A stretch of 64,000 nt of DNA, taken from assembly GCA_019155185.1 (NCBI GenBank), contig CM032808.1, positions 2,687,185 to 2,751,184 of the forward strand, in the 5' to 3' direction. This DNA comes from Beaufortia kweichowensis. Lineage: Eukaryota > Chordata > Actinopteri > Cypriniformes > Gastromyzontidae. Position numbers and translations under genes: made by a program. Positions 1 to 13,900 of the stretch are shown here, piece by piece. Each line of letters starts with the position of its first letter. Position 1 is the stretch's first letter. Under the pieces are notes generated by a model, which worked only from the letters and a program-made list of their open reading frames with translations, did not search any database and had not been told where the DNA came from.

Positions 1-1799
1 GCATCAGCTGATGTCCCATCGTGACGAGGTGATGTGTGTCTGAGCTCTCAGGGACAGCGAGCGGTCTAGTGTGTTCTTCAATTTCATGCTCTTTTAGCGT
101 TATATGAGCCAAAGAGAACTACAGAGAGCCTCTAATCGGCCCCGAGAGGGACAGGCCTCAGATAGATTCGTCTCTGAAACTTTAGCTGGTCGTCCAGAAA
201 GCTTTTGTCTTTCATAATGATGAAAGTCATGATACTCCATGATGCTCTAAATTGAACATATTGACATATTGAACATATTGAACACGTATTCAGAAAAGAC
301 TTATTTCACATTTTTGAACTCAATATTAATTAGGTGTTATTACGTTATACAAACATTGAAAGAATATTAAACAAATATATTTTGTAATGTCTTAAATGTA
401 TATAAAAAAGAATAAAAAAACAGGGTTGCAGTTTGGCCTTTATCTAATAAGATCTAGCTAGTTTGTAAGTAATGTAACTGTAAAATATTATTTACAGTGT
501 TATTTTATTATTTTACTCTGATATATTAATATATCAGAGATAGCTGCATTTCGACTTCATGGTAGAACACTGTTAAGTGTATTATAAAATTATCTTACAG
601 TAACATAATTTTTGTAGTTAAACTTGTCTTCATCAAACATCAAACGTCTGTTGAACAATAACATTTCAATAGTGTTTCTTCTCACATAGACATCCACTGC
701 TGACATTTATCGACTGTTTGAATTAAACAACAGCGGACTTTAAACAATGTAATGTTTTAGGTGTATGAGAGAGACAATCTGACAAACACACACATCATAT
801 GTTTTTATTTAATGTTTAAACCACCAAAATAATGTTGTCTTATTGTGCCCAATTCATTTTTATTGTCCATTTTTATAAAAACATTTTTATTTGCAAATAG
901 CTGTATGTAAAAGTAATTATAGTGTTTCAGATTAAATGCATTTTACACAATTTGCCTTGTTAACAACATTTTGCCACATCTTTCACCTGTGGTCCCATTG
1001 GTTTTTATGTGTGATCACATTGGTTTCACGTGGGAATTTACATGGGATTTACACAAAAGTGACACATGTCTTTGCACATGAGAAATTCATGTTGTTCACA
1101 TGTGAAAAATGTCTAACTCATGTGGGGGGTTTTTTGTAAGGGAGTTAAGTATAGGCCCTACATTTGTAAAAGAGAAATATAGTAAGAGGTGGAGTTTGAG
1201 ATCTGTCACAATAAAACCAGAAACATGATTTATTGCTTAAATCAAGTGACCACCCTAAACAGTAGAAATAATCTACCATGATAAATACACCTCAATGCAT
1301 ATGTGTGCTAAAAGCTATTAGCTGAAATGTCTGAGCCGTTATAAGTAAAAGCGACCCTAACACAATCCGTTCTGCCACATCCCTCACCTCCTTTAAGAAA
1401 CAACTAAAAACACACCTCTTCCACCAACACCTGACATCATAATACAAAAAAACCCCTCTCTTCTTTCTTTACAGGTACTTATCTAGCACTGCAAAACATT
1501 GTAAACTTAGTAAAGCACTTTTTAGTACTATTGTTGCATCGCTTCATTGTCTCCTAATATTTGTAAGTCGCTTTGGATAAAAGCGTCAGCTAAATGCCTA
1601 AATGTAAATGTAAAACACTAAAGTAGTGGTTGTGCATGTTGTCCGTTCAAGACATTATGTAAACATGACATGCTATTAGTCGAGAAGGTCGCAAACCCTT
1701 GAGATGTGATTTTAATGAGGCGAAACATACATATGAAGTGTTTGTTTTTATTGTATCGCTTTATTGTTTATTGATTCAAAGAAAGTCTGTTCGTTACAG
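1..1799 (+). other. grid1 intron, 3' part (upstream end outside window)
   Basis: AT-rich intronic DNA ending in the acceptor ttcgttacag. Apart from an L2 LINE tail at 1355-1614 I see no gene or structured element. The short open frames have no coding character. Confidence 0.8.
1355..1614 (+). repeat. 5'-truncated L2-type LINE, 3' end
   Basis: Matches almost base for base the 3' 260 bp of the longer copy at 3970-4427. It holds the last RT residues (TSFKKQLKTHLFHQHL-like), an AC-rich stretch, and the diagnostic fish tail with gtaagtcgctttggataaaa followed by atgtaaatgtaaa units. The two copies begin at different points but share the same 3' end, the signature of 5'-truncated target-primed reverse transcription. 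Confidence 0.8.
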
Positions 1800-1919
1800 G
1801 GCCGTATCACCGGTCTCACCGGAATTATGGACTTCGTGGAGAATGGATCAAATTCCCACGTTCAGTTTGAGATTTTGGGAACCAGCTTCAGCGAGACATT
1901 TGGAAAAGACATAAAGAGG
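1800..1919 (+). CDS. grid1: grid1 exon: end of amino-terminal domain
   Basis: 40 codons, phase 0 to 0, acceptor cag at 1797-1799 and donor gtgagt at 1920. It encodes GRITGLTGIMDFVENGSNS... to ...FGKDIKR, the last beta-strand region of the LIVBP-like amino-terminal domain just before the linker to the ligand-binding domain. Contains an N-glycosylation sequon (NGS). Lines up without gaps with the corresponding GluD1 segment, which starts KKGHITGLTG in mammals. Confidence 0.94.
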
Positions 1920-4900
1920 GTGAGTACAATCATACTGGCTTTCATTACTGGGACCCGGCGTAATCGCTGTCCTTTGGCATTATTTTTACATTACTTTTTC
2001 ATTACCACTCACCTCAGGTAAAATGAAAACTAAAATCGAGTTCCCTGCAATTCCTCTTTGATGACTCAGAGGGCAAGTAATCTGGTTGGCTGAAAGCCTC
2101 GCCATTCAGAGCAACTTGACTAAACTGGTGTAGATTGTGTACCCAGCTTGCCAGTTTGACTGCTCACCTCTGTGTCAAACGGCCAAGAGACATGTGTAAA
2201 CAGCAGTGGGGTGTCACGCCTCTGCGGGCCTGACCGGCCAGGCCAAATGCGCTGTATTTCAGCCTGTACGACATGCAGATATTGCGCTGTGTCAACAGTT
2301 ACTCCTGAGAGCACGGAAAACCCGCTGGCTCGGTTTGTCAGACTGTTCAAAGTTATGTCTACCTTTACATGGTTTGTTTAATGGAAATGTCTGAGTTTAT
2401 TTTGCGGGTACAACTGCCTACAGGAAGTTCACAGTCTTGCTGTGCTTTGTTTTTATAGCCGTAAACTATTTGGTCCATCCATCATTTAAAAGAAAGGAGC
2501 AATATAAATTACAGGAGGGCAAACTATCTCCTGCTAATGAAGATTTAATCACCCTGCATCCCAACCTAAATTATGAACCCACTGTATCACATTATGGCCA
2601 TTAGGATCCGGAGCGCCATGGCCATTTACTCCCTGCCCGCGCACATGCACGAGCCCCGGCTTCCTTCATACAAACCCCATTTATTAGCTGTAATGAAAGG
2701 CAAGGACAGCTAATGGTACGTCAAGTGTACTCAGTGCTGTTGTTGTTCATTATTAAAGCGCCGATTTCAGTCTCCTAACCAGTGCCACCCAAGAAGAGAT
2801 TAATTTAGCCAACTGCATTTCCACCCTGCTACGGAGACAAATAGCGAGTCGTGCTGTTTATTTGACATATGTCATGGTTTCAAGGCAGAGGAAAATACGT
2901 TATCTAGGTAAATGAGAAAGTTGTTCGGAAAGTTGCATCTGAGCGGTCTCTTCGCTGACGACTCGGTAAACGGTTTCAGTGTTTGCTTTCGTCTCATCTC
3001 AGTCTTTAGTCTTTCTGTCTCTCCAAATGGCTTTTCTCCGACTGCTGTTATTTTCTCCAAACACATTTGCTTTTTAACAAGTCTAGCGAGCTGTCTGTCT
3101 TGACAGCATTTTAGGCACGTTTCTAATGCAAAGGCTGTTCTAATAGTTTGGCAGTGTCATCTTGCCACTTTATAACCTTCATTTTACTAACCTTTAGCCA
3201 GTTTACAGACGCATCTTGGTGCATCTTGTACTGTAGCATTCTTTTTAAAGCATCTTTTTCAGTTCTCCCACATTTACATGATATATAACAGGGAAAAGGC
3301 AAATTGTCTTGCAAATTCACATCACACATAATTTAGGGCTAATGTTACGGACTGCATTTAGTCTTAAAAATGTTCATGGTAATCCTGTTCGTATTTTCTC
3401 AACCCTTTTCTATTCTTTATCAGACAGTTTTATAGTTTAAATGGAATTGAGGGACGATTGGTTAGTGGCAATTTGGTCAAACTTTTTATTCAAGTAGATA
3501 GAAGCTGTATTTGCATGACAGGTAATAACTGCCTAGGGCTGCTACAAATGTGGCCGTTGAGTGAACTTGCTTTGCAGGGACTTTGGATGAGTTTCCCGTG
3601 TGCTTCTTTTGGGGAGAAGTGTTTTACTGAGATAATGCTCGAGTGTTGCAAATTACTCATTTATGAGGTTCCATTTCAGTTTCCATTTCAGTTCTAGACA
3701 CCAATGCTGCTGACTAGGTTTTGGAATAGAGTTGTTTTTCTTGCCTTTTCATTATCTACACAATCATTGCCTTGGTTATTTCAGCATTATAGACGTGACA
3801 TTTTTAGTTGAAATGTTTTGGGGATTTACTGCTTATATTTTATTAAAGCTCTGCTGATTCCAAACATAAAAAAATCAGTCTATGCACAAGTTATCTATTT
3901 TAAAAATTATGGATGTGACAAAAAAAGGACATCTTCCCTGTTATATATCATGTAAATGTCATCCAAAGTAAATCATTAATGCTAACATTTAAAACCATCA
4001 CAAATTCTGCACCCTTATACTTTAACTCTCTTCTACATACCTACAACCCATCCAGAACCTTATGCTCAACGAACGAACGTCGACTGGTGGTTCCCTCACA
4101 GAAGGGCACTAAATCTCTCTCTCGCTCTTTCTCCTTCTCTGTCCCCGGCTTGTGGAATAATCATCCTAACACAATCCGTTCTGCCACATCTCTCACCTCC
4201 TTTAAGAAACAACTAAAAACACACCTCTTCCACCAACACCTGACATCATAATACAAAAAAACCTCTCTTCTTTCCTCTACGGGTACTTATCTAGCACTGC
4301 AAAACATTGTAAACTTAGTAAAGCACTTGTAAGTACTATTGTTGCCGCTTTTGATGTGTCTCCTACTATTTGTAAGTCGCTTTGGATAAAAGCGTCAGCT
4401 AAATGCCTAAATGTAAATGTAAATGTAATCCAAAGTCATCTGTAAATCAAAGTACACAAATCTGAAGCAATAGAGAATGAGATGACTTCTAAAAGAACAT
4501 AAAATAGTTATTTAATTGTAATTTGTATGTGCCCATTTATAAGGAATATGGATTGTACACATAAACTAAAGTTTTCAAAACTTTGACTGAGACCTCACAT
4601 GGGCAATTAAACCACCAAATATTGACATCTGACCTCATCTGTATGAGGAAACAAAACTATTTTCTCATGGTAAGATTGACATTTTCATGGAATTGCCCAC
4701 AGGCAACAACATCCTAATTTACTTTTCTATTTACTCCCTAATTACTACCACAATGACAGCAGAAAAATGGTGTATTTCCCATTACAGATCACTGTATACT
4801 GGCCACATTAGAGGATTAGATACTGTAGCAGGATATTTAATTAGCCTAATTTGTCTGTTGTTTTGAAAGATAAAATCTGTTAGTAATGGAGATTACATTT

Positions 4901-7900
4901 CCTAATGTGTCAATCTGTGTTCCTCTACTATGTTTTCACGAAAGGCTGCATTGAAAAGAAATGAGATAAAAGCATGTGGTGGAACAATGGAGAGTTATTA
5001 CTACTAAAATTGGTCTCAGCGTCAAAATCTTTTAATGTGGGTCTAAAATAATCACCAGACACCAATGGTTATTATTTAGTTTCATACAATAATACAAAGG
5101 TGTTTATGTTTCTTTCGTATTTTATCATTTAGTGTAATTACCACTGAGAAAATGATTAAACTTGTTTTAACCATGTTTATTGCTCTTCATTTAAAATGTT
5201 CACCAGAAATGGAAACACAGATAACTGGTAAATTACTGAGGACTACTCTTAAAAAGTTTTAGAAACTTCATCATTAAGTTCATATGTTATTCATATTTTT
5301 ACATTTTAAACTAATAGTAAACTCATCAAAATTATAAAAGAACACAAATGTAACTATGGGAATATGTTGTGACTTAAAAAAATGAAAACATTTTCGGTGC
5401 AATTACCTTTTGCAAAGAATTTACAGGAATGTTCTCTGTATTTTATCAAGCAGCTTCTTGAGATCTCAACCTAAGATGCTTTAAACAATATTAAGTATAA
5501 ATAAAAGTATTAGTATAAATAACAAAAATATATGCATAAACAATAATAAGTATATTAAGTAAACATAAGGAATATCCCTGTTCTCTTATTGGCTGATTAT
5601 GCCTCATTATTCAGTCAGGTCATCCATTTGAAAAACGTTTTGTGATTCCAAAATGTTTATTTGCACAGTTAAATTTTAATTTGTGCAACTAATTTAACTA
5701 ATCTAATTTACATTCCAAATCAAAATCTAAAGGTATCAGGTCATCCAGGTACAGTTTGTGCCTTTTCAAAACTGCGCAAACCAGATTACCTAGGGATAAA
5801 TTAAACAGAACAGGTGTCTTGTAAAGTTCTTTAACAACAACTCAAGATGATGAAGAAACAACAAGATTTGATGCAACCACCAAAGATGTTCGTCAAACAG
5901 ATGTTTAAAGGGATGCCATGGCTTATCACAGTGTAGCAAAGCTCAAAAAAGCTTTGAGCTCTGGCTCAAACCCAAACACATATTAACTCAGGCTTTTCCA
6001 CCAAACAAAAGCGTTGCTTACTTCCCTTCTCACTATTGAATTGTGAGTAAAGCAGACAGAATCACAGATGGTGCTGATGCTGAGTTAAACATCACTTTAA
6101 CTTGCTTTGATGGGGAGGAGGACATGGAACATTAGTGACTTTTCACGGGTTTTGTAAACATGAGAGAATTTTCAATGGGTTGCACAGTAAATGTTTGGTT
6201 AGTAAAACATACAGTACATAGGCTTGAAGCTTTGTGAAAATCCTGGTTAAAGCCTATTAAATCTTTGACTTATTGGATCTTTCTTCTGAAGAACACTAAA
6301 GGAGAATGATTAAAGGAGTCTTCTGAATAAAAAGTAGTTCATATTACAGATACACCACATTTCACATATTCTGATGCCAAAGAATGATGCCAAGGGCTCC
6401 AGATTGAAAGTTAATGAAACTTTCTGGAATTTGAGCATATAATAGAGCAATTCCATGCAAATGTCAACCTTACCATGAAAAGTTTTCACAAAAGATTTTT
6501 ATCATAGGTGATCGCTCAGATGTCAGTATGTGATGGTTTAAAGTCTCTCGGAAAGTTTTTTTTGAGTCGGGTAAAGAGTTGTCACATTCATAACAGTCCA
6601 TATTCCACATAAAAATTAAATAAAAGAAACTATTTGATGTTCTTTGAAGTGTCATCTCTTCTCTATTTGTCGGGTATTATTGCTTCTAGTTTGAGTATTT
6701 TAATTCACAGAAATCTTACAAAAAAACAGGTGATCTTTTCCGTCATATCCATAATGCATTTATATTTTAATTTTTAAAATGGAAAACGTACATAGACTGA
6801 TATTTTCTGATGTCTGGACTCTATCAACAGGGCTTTAGTCAAATATAAACAGATGGTTCTATATATCATGTCTAAATTTAGCCATCGTGGTCTAGTCGTA
6901 TATCCTGAGTCACCGTTTTTACTCTCTTTTTACACAGCAAAGAGAAATCTGATGGATATCCACACAACAAAACCTGAAGGATATTGAATTACACCCATCC
7001 ATTTATTATTTAAAACGTTCATCCCAAAGTTAGTGTGGCCTCAACAAACAGATAAATGTTCCCTAGTTTGGGGTCAAGACTGACAAGACATCAAATAAGA
7101 GATGAAGGATATGCCTTTGTTTGTTCTGTGAGTCTCTTGAGACCCCGGATCAAATGGTCATCCATCAAGTCCTCAGTTTCATTTGTCATCTGAGAGAAAT
7201 GTTTGTCAGGAAGTGGAAAAGTCTGACAGTGTTTGATAAATCGGCAGCCTCCGCATCTACGTCCAGACGCTAGAAGATCATCAGTCTAAGTAGGGTTGTG
7301 ACAGAGACAGGTGGACACTGGTGCTTGACACCACAGCTGTCTGCAGGAAGCATTCAAGGATTGTATTTATGATCAAATGTAATTGTAATAAAATTTAATT
7401 TTCTAATTTAGTTATCTTCCAAGATTTCCATACGCTACACTATCCAGATTCATTTTTATAGTCATATAATTTTTTTGTTAACATTTTATTTATGTTGTTT
7501 TATTAGTTCCAGTCCTTGATTTTGAAGGATTATTCATGATAAATCACAGCTATGACCGTTTCACACAATGATTCTGTGTATCAATGCGCAGCATCCTTAG
7601 CAACGTTTCACAGTAGGTCAGGGACTATTTTTCTGGTGAAAGTAAGACTTTTGGTGATTTTACTCCATAAAAGTCATATCGATACATATTTTTGGGCTTT
7701 AATATTTGTCTTGTGGTTGTAACCGTTTTATAAAAGCAATAAGATACTCAAGGCTAGTGCTTTATCATAAGTAAGTCACAGCTGAAGGGCGTGGTTAGGC
7801 ACGATGCAAAGCCTCTCGTTTCTTACTTACATATGTTGTATTGTAGATGTCTTATGATTATTCACATTAACATTTAGACATTTAGCAGAAACTTTTACCC

Positions 7901-10900
7901 AAAGTGACTACTAGATGATAAAGCGATACATCATAAGGTGCCAATCGTATAAAAAAGGGCTGTAGTACTGTAGGTTAAAAGGTTACTTACCTGTAGGGGA
8001 AAGAGAGAAGTTCGTTTTTTTAAGATTATACATTTTTAAGTAAACTTATGAAGACTTGCGAAGAAAGTAGAGCATTGTAAAGCATTGTGAACTATTCACT
8101 AAACATCTGGTACAAAGTACTTAAAAAGGCTTGGAGAGTAAATGATATGAGAATTTTCAGTTTTGGAAAAATCACAGCAATAAAATATTTATGGTTTCAG
8201 GATAATACAGTGTGATTTCCACTGTCATCAAACTTGGTAGCTATCCACTTCATTTTTTGAATTTGTTCAATCTACATCTTTAGAGAAAACGTTCAGATTT
8301 TAATTTGTCTTCATTTTTACTTTGTGCCCATTTTATCTGTCTCTCAGTCACAAAATGAGAATATTGATACATTTTCCAGCATTACAAGCATTCTCTCTGT
8401 ACATCTACCGTTTGGCTATTTGTGTACATAATGAAGAATTGCCTTTTGCCTCAGCACTAGGCTAACAAATGACACCTATGAAAAAACAGTATGCAGTGTC
8501 AGATGCATTTTAATTTGATCCTGTGCCACCACCTGGAACCCGGCCAGCGTGGTACTCTTCTTCATGAAAAAATAATAGAGACAATATACTGGGTCTCATA
8601 AAGGCACATTCACTCCTGTTTTATGCATGTATGGTCACCGCAAATGCTCTTTTTCTGCATTCTGATCATTCACTTGATTTAAATAAAACAAATTAGATGT
8701 GTTTACAGCCAACGCAAACACATTAAATAAAGATACTTTAAACCCTACGTGAATCACATTAGTAGTACTGGTTACTAAATTATATGATCAAGCCTCATTA
8801 TCACCTGCTTCTCTAAGAAAATGAATTGCTAATGAGATAAATCTTGCAAATCATTGTGAAGTCCGTATGTAGAATTTTGTGTGTTAAGACTTTCATTTAA
8901 ATAGTTTTCAGTTTTGGCTTCTATTCAATGCAATTTCATATTTTTATCCTTTTTATGATAATGACATAAGTGCAGCACACTGAGACAGTTTTTTCTAGTT
9001 ACACAATTTATTGGTGTACCTCTTTGCAAAGACAAATATCACAATTCTGAACAAAAGAACTTTATATTGTGATTTGTGGAACCGTCTCAGGTTACGTATG
9101 TAACCCTTGTTCCCTGAGAGGGAACGAGACGCTGCGTCAGCGAATGACGCTATGGGAAGCATGCTGCGTGACGGCGTCCTGAAGCGATGTGCAAGATTGC
9201 CGAATGGCGGGACAGAGCGTCACGGGCGGGTGGCGTCAGGACCAGGAAGCTATAAAGAGCGTGGAGCGCACACACATTCAGCGTAAAAGTGCGAAGCTGC
9301 GCCCAGGCATGCAGGGAGTATGGCGGAAGGCGCTGGCGTCTCGTTCCTCAGGGAACAAGGGTTACATCGTAACCTGAGGCGTTCCCTTTCAAGGGAACTC
9401 AACGCTGCATCAGCGAATGGCGCTATGGGAGCGCCAATCCCCAGCGTCGCCGTACGAGCAAGTCCCTGGAAGTGTGAATCCAGTAGAGCACAATAAGAGG
9501 AACTACCTCGACAGGTTAGCGTGAGACCCTGGCCATGCAAGCCAGAACGCCATAAGGGGAGTGAGGCGGAGATTTCCTGGCCGTTTACAACTACTCGAGA
9601 AGGCCCCTAAGGGCAAGACATGCAGGACCTCAGTCCTGATACAAGAACATACAGGGAATACCACGGCGAGATTCACTGGCGGTAACCAAATAAGCCCGAA
9701 GCGCATGGGCTCACCCACTGCGATGGAAATCCTGGGGCCCCACCGGACCCGGAAAGATGCAAAGGAGCAAAACCCAAGTTTAGGTAGCTGGCTCTCGAGC
9801 CAGAACCGCCAAAGCTGGAAACACTGCGGCGAGACTCAGCTGGCCGGTGTCCAGAAACCTACAAGTCGACCCCTCAGGGCGAGGTGCATGGGAACCCCTG
9901 GCGACGGGGTCCTGGCCCTTGAGCCAGGCCCCAAAAGGGACGAGAGACAAGACTCCACTTGCCGCAAGTCAAATAAATAGAATACCCAGCGAGATTCCCT
10001 GGCTGTTTATAGTAGAAAACAAGCCCCTCAGGGCTGCAGAACATGGGCACCTGGCGTGGAAGCCAGGTCCAAGTCAAAACGCGCCTGAGCAGCGTGGGCG
10101 AGGACCAGCCGGCCGCATTACACACATCTTGCGTAGCCCTGACCGTAAGCCCTTAGAGGCCGCCATACCCCTAGTTGAGTGAGCTTTGACAGACAGTGGA
10201 GACTGCTGTCCAGAGGGCTCCGTAAGCTAGTGAGATAGCCTCGACTATCCACCTACTAAGAGATTGTTTGGTGCCCGGCACCCCAGTGCTGGGAGGACCA
10301 AAACATACAAACAACTGCTCAGACTTTCTCAAGGGAGCAGTTCTGTGAGCAATAAGGCGTCCAGTGCTTTCGCACTGGACACAAAAGATTAGCTTTCTCC
10401 TGGTCGAATCCTGAAAGGGAGGAGGACAGAAGGCCTACAGCGTAATGTGCCTCGGCACATTGGTGGGTACCGATGCGTAACCCTCTTTAGGGTACAGAAA
10501 AGCCTTAACCATGCCTGGGGAAAAAGCCAGGCAAGAAGGAAGACTGAGAGAGCTTGGAGATCACCAACTCTCTTCAGGGAAGATACTGCCAGCAAGAACA
10601 CAGTCTTGAGGGTCAGAAATTTGACCGAAGCGGCCTCAATGGGTTCGAGCGGTGCCACCGACAACCCTTGAAGTACCACCGCCAGATCCCGCGTGGGAAC
10701 TCTGGCGCGTAACACCGGCCTCAGCCTCCTAGTGCCACGAAGGAAGCGTATAACCAGCGGGTCTCGACCCACAGACTGGCGTGGACAAGGCTATGAAAGG
10801 CAGATATGGCAGCCGCGCCAGACCTTGACCGTAGAGGGCATAAGCCCGAAGAAAAGCGATCTTGCAAGAATTCCAGAACCGCGCTAATCGGGCAGTTAAC

Positions 10901-13900
10901 TGGATCTTGGCGTCGATCTGAACACCAGGAAGAAGACTTCCCATTTCAAGTACAGCTTCCGTGGAGGGAGCCCTGGATTACAAGATGGTTGCTACAACCT
11001 CGGTCGAGAGACCCGAGCCGGCTGAAGCTGGCCCCTCAGGGGCCAGACCCACAATTTCCACATCTCTGGGCAGGGTGCAGAACAGTGCCTTGCTCCTGAG
11101 ACAGAAGGTCTTTCCTGGCGGCAGCCTCAGCGGGTGCCGCCGAGGAGTGCTATCAGGTCCGAGAACCACACCGGGCCGCCAGCTGAGGTGCCACCAGTAA
11201 CAGGCGAATCCTGTGCTGGCGCGCACCTGTTCCAGGACTCCCGGGAGCAGAGCGATCGGGAAGCGTACAAAGCGTAGCCTCGGCCCGCGGATGTGCGAGA
11301 GCATCCAGCCCCAGAGGGGCTGGAGGTACTAGGAGAACCATAAAGGACAGTCGTCGTCTCCTGAGGCGCAAACAGGTCCACTTGTGCTGGGAGAAAGGTA
11401 TCCCAGATCAGATTCACCACCTCGGGGTGAAGTCTCCATTCCCCTGGCCTCGGCCCCTGCCTCGACAGGTCGGCTCCCACATTCAACCGTCCGGGATGTA
11501 CGGCTGCTCTGAGTGAGAGCAGCTTCCCTAAGGACCACAACAGGATCTGGTGTGCCAATTTGTAAAGAGGCGCTGACCGCAGACCACCCTGATGGTTTAT
11601 GCGCAACAGCTGGCGTGTTGTCCGTCAGGACCAACACGTGTTTGTTGCTGAGGTGAGGAAGGAACTGCCTCAAAGCAAGCCAAACCGCCAGCAACTCTAG
11701 GCAATTTATGTGCCACTTTCGGGCTGGCGGCCCCTCCATAGACCTCTGGCAGCGGTCTTCCATTACCGCGCCCAGCCTGACAGGGATGCATCTGTCATAA
11801 GCGTGCTAGCGATGACATATTGACCCAATGTCGGGCCCTGGGAGAGAAACCCAGGTTTGCCCCACACGCTAGTACCCTCAGACACCTGTGGGTGACCTGA
11901 ATGATGCGGGAAGGGTTCCCCTCGGGGAAAACCCTTTGGATTTGAGCCACCATTGAGAGGTCTCATGTGTAGCAGGCCCAGAGGTATGACGCTGGCTGCG
12001 CTGCCATGAGACCGGTATGTGCTGCCAGTGCAGGACTGTGACTCGTTGATGCAATTTGAGCCCTTTGGCGGCTGCCTGAATGGTTTGAATGCGCACCTGA
12101 TAAAGGCGGGCAGACATGACCCTCGAGTCCCATTCTACGCCTAGGAAAGTTATTCTCTGAACTGGAGAAAGTGAACTCTTCTTGGCATTCAGCCGTAACC
12201 CCAACTCCTTCATGTGAGCGAGAACAACATCTCGATGTTGGACGCTAAGGCTTCTGACTCTGCCAGAATAAGCCAATCGTCTATGTAGTTCAATATTGAA
12301 TGCCCTGTAAAGCGCAGCGGCGACAGGGCAGCATCTACATTTGGTAAAGGTGCGAGGTGACAGGGCTAGACCGAAGGGAGAACCCGATATTGGTGCGCAA
12401 AGCGAACCTCAGGAACTTCCTGTGCCCGGTAGGATGGAGACATGGAAGTATCGTCTTTCATGTCTATTGTGACAAACCAGTCCGCAGAACGGATTTGAGA
12501 CACAATCTGTCTGAGTGTAAGCATCTTGAACTTCAGCTTCTTTACTGAAAGATTCAGGGTGCGCAGATCTAGAATAGGCCGCAAGCCTCCATCCTTTTTG
12601 GGAACTATGAAGTAACGGCTGTAGAAGCCCGCTTCTCTCTCTGGAGGGGGAACTACTTCTATGGCCCCCTTTGCCAGGAGAGTCTGTACCGTGTTCCATG
12701 ACCAGAGCTTGGTGGGGGCTCCACCGTGGTGGGCACCACCCCTAGAATGCGGGTGGCTGCGCCCGAACTGAATCGTATATCCGAACTCTACTATCGTAGA
12801 ACCTAGCGTGAAATGTTTGGCAGAAGTTTCCACGCTGCCAGGTAGTGCACAAGAGGAACCAGCCCCTCGGGCTGGTGTCTGGTCGTGACGTTTGAGTGGT
12901 GGCTGGCGGAGGTAGGCACGCCGCCAAGTGAGCCACTGTGGGAACCAGCCCCTCGGGACTGGTCTGAAGTTGAAGGTTTTTTGCGTTTGGCAGAGGCTTG
13001 TACGCTGCCAGGTAAATCGCTGGAGGAGCCAGCCCCTTGGGGCTGGCATCTGGTTTTAAGTCTTGTATAAAGTCGGCACCCAGAGCTGATATTGCTGGGG
13101 TACACTTTCGAGAAGGGGCGCTACGCGCCTCGTATAATACCCTGACACCAGTGCGTCCCGAAGCAGGGCAGGCGGGAACAACGCTGAGCATCTAGAAAGT
13201 GCACGGGACAGGACCGGCGCCGTGATGATGAGGCGTTAACGGTCTGCTCCCAGGGGCTTTATGGGACAGGCTGACGCCCGCGGCAGTCAGGTGCCCGCCT
13301 CTTGGTCCCCGCCGTCTTAGCCTGAATAACGGGCCCTCAGGTCCGTTTTGGCTGGGAAAGCGGGCCTAGAAATTACCTTCAGAGCCCCACTGGCGTTGTG
13401 GTGGGGCCGGGAGGAAACACTCTCCTTCTGCCTACCTCGGTAAGCAGAGGTGGAGGGCTGGGGCTGCTCCCGCCCAGCAGCCTCCAGCACCCGATGATGG
13501 CGAGGATAAATTGTGAGAAGGCCGCTGGCCTGACTCTTAGCATCCGGAACCTGTCGACGACGGAGTTAACCGCATCGCCGAACAGGCCCGGGGACAGCGG
13601 GGCATCAAGCAGCAGGGTCTTATCGGCTGCTTTGATGCCCGAGAGGTTCAACTATAAATGCCTCTCCGTAGCCACCAGGGCAGACATAGACCTGCCCACA
13701 GCCTTAGCTGTTTCCACGGATGGCACGGAGAGACACATCAGTGGCCCGGCGCAGCTCGCGAACTCGCGCCCGGGTCCACCTCGCCTTCATCTAGCTCCGC
13801 GCAGCAGGTCAGCCTGATAGGCCTGGAGCATGGATATGGTGTGTAGGCATGCTCCAGCCTGACCTGCTGCGGAATACGCTTTCCCACCAAAGCCGGTGGT

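Noticed and set aside
9189..11200. Plus-strand open frames in the GC-rich 9-11 kb region
   Set aside because: They are antisense shadows of the DIRS coding regions, which give recognisable motifs only on the minus strand.
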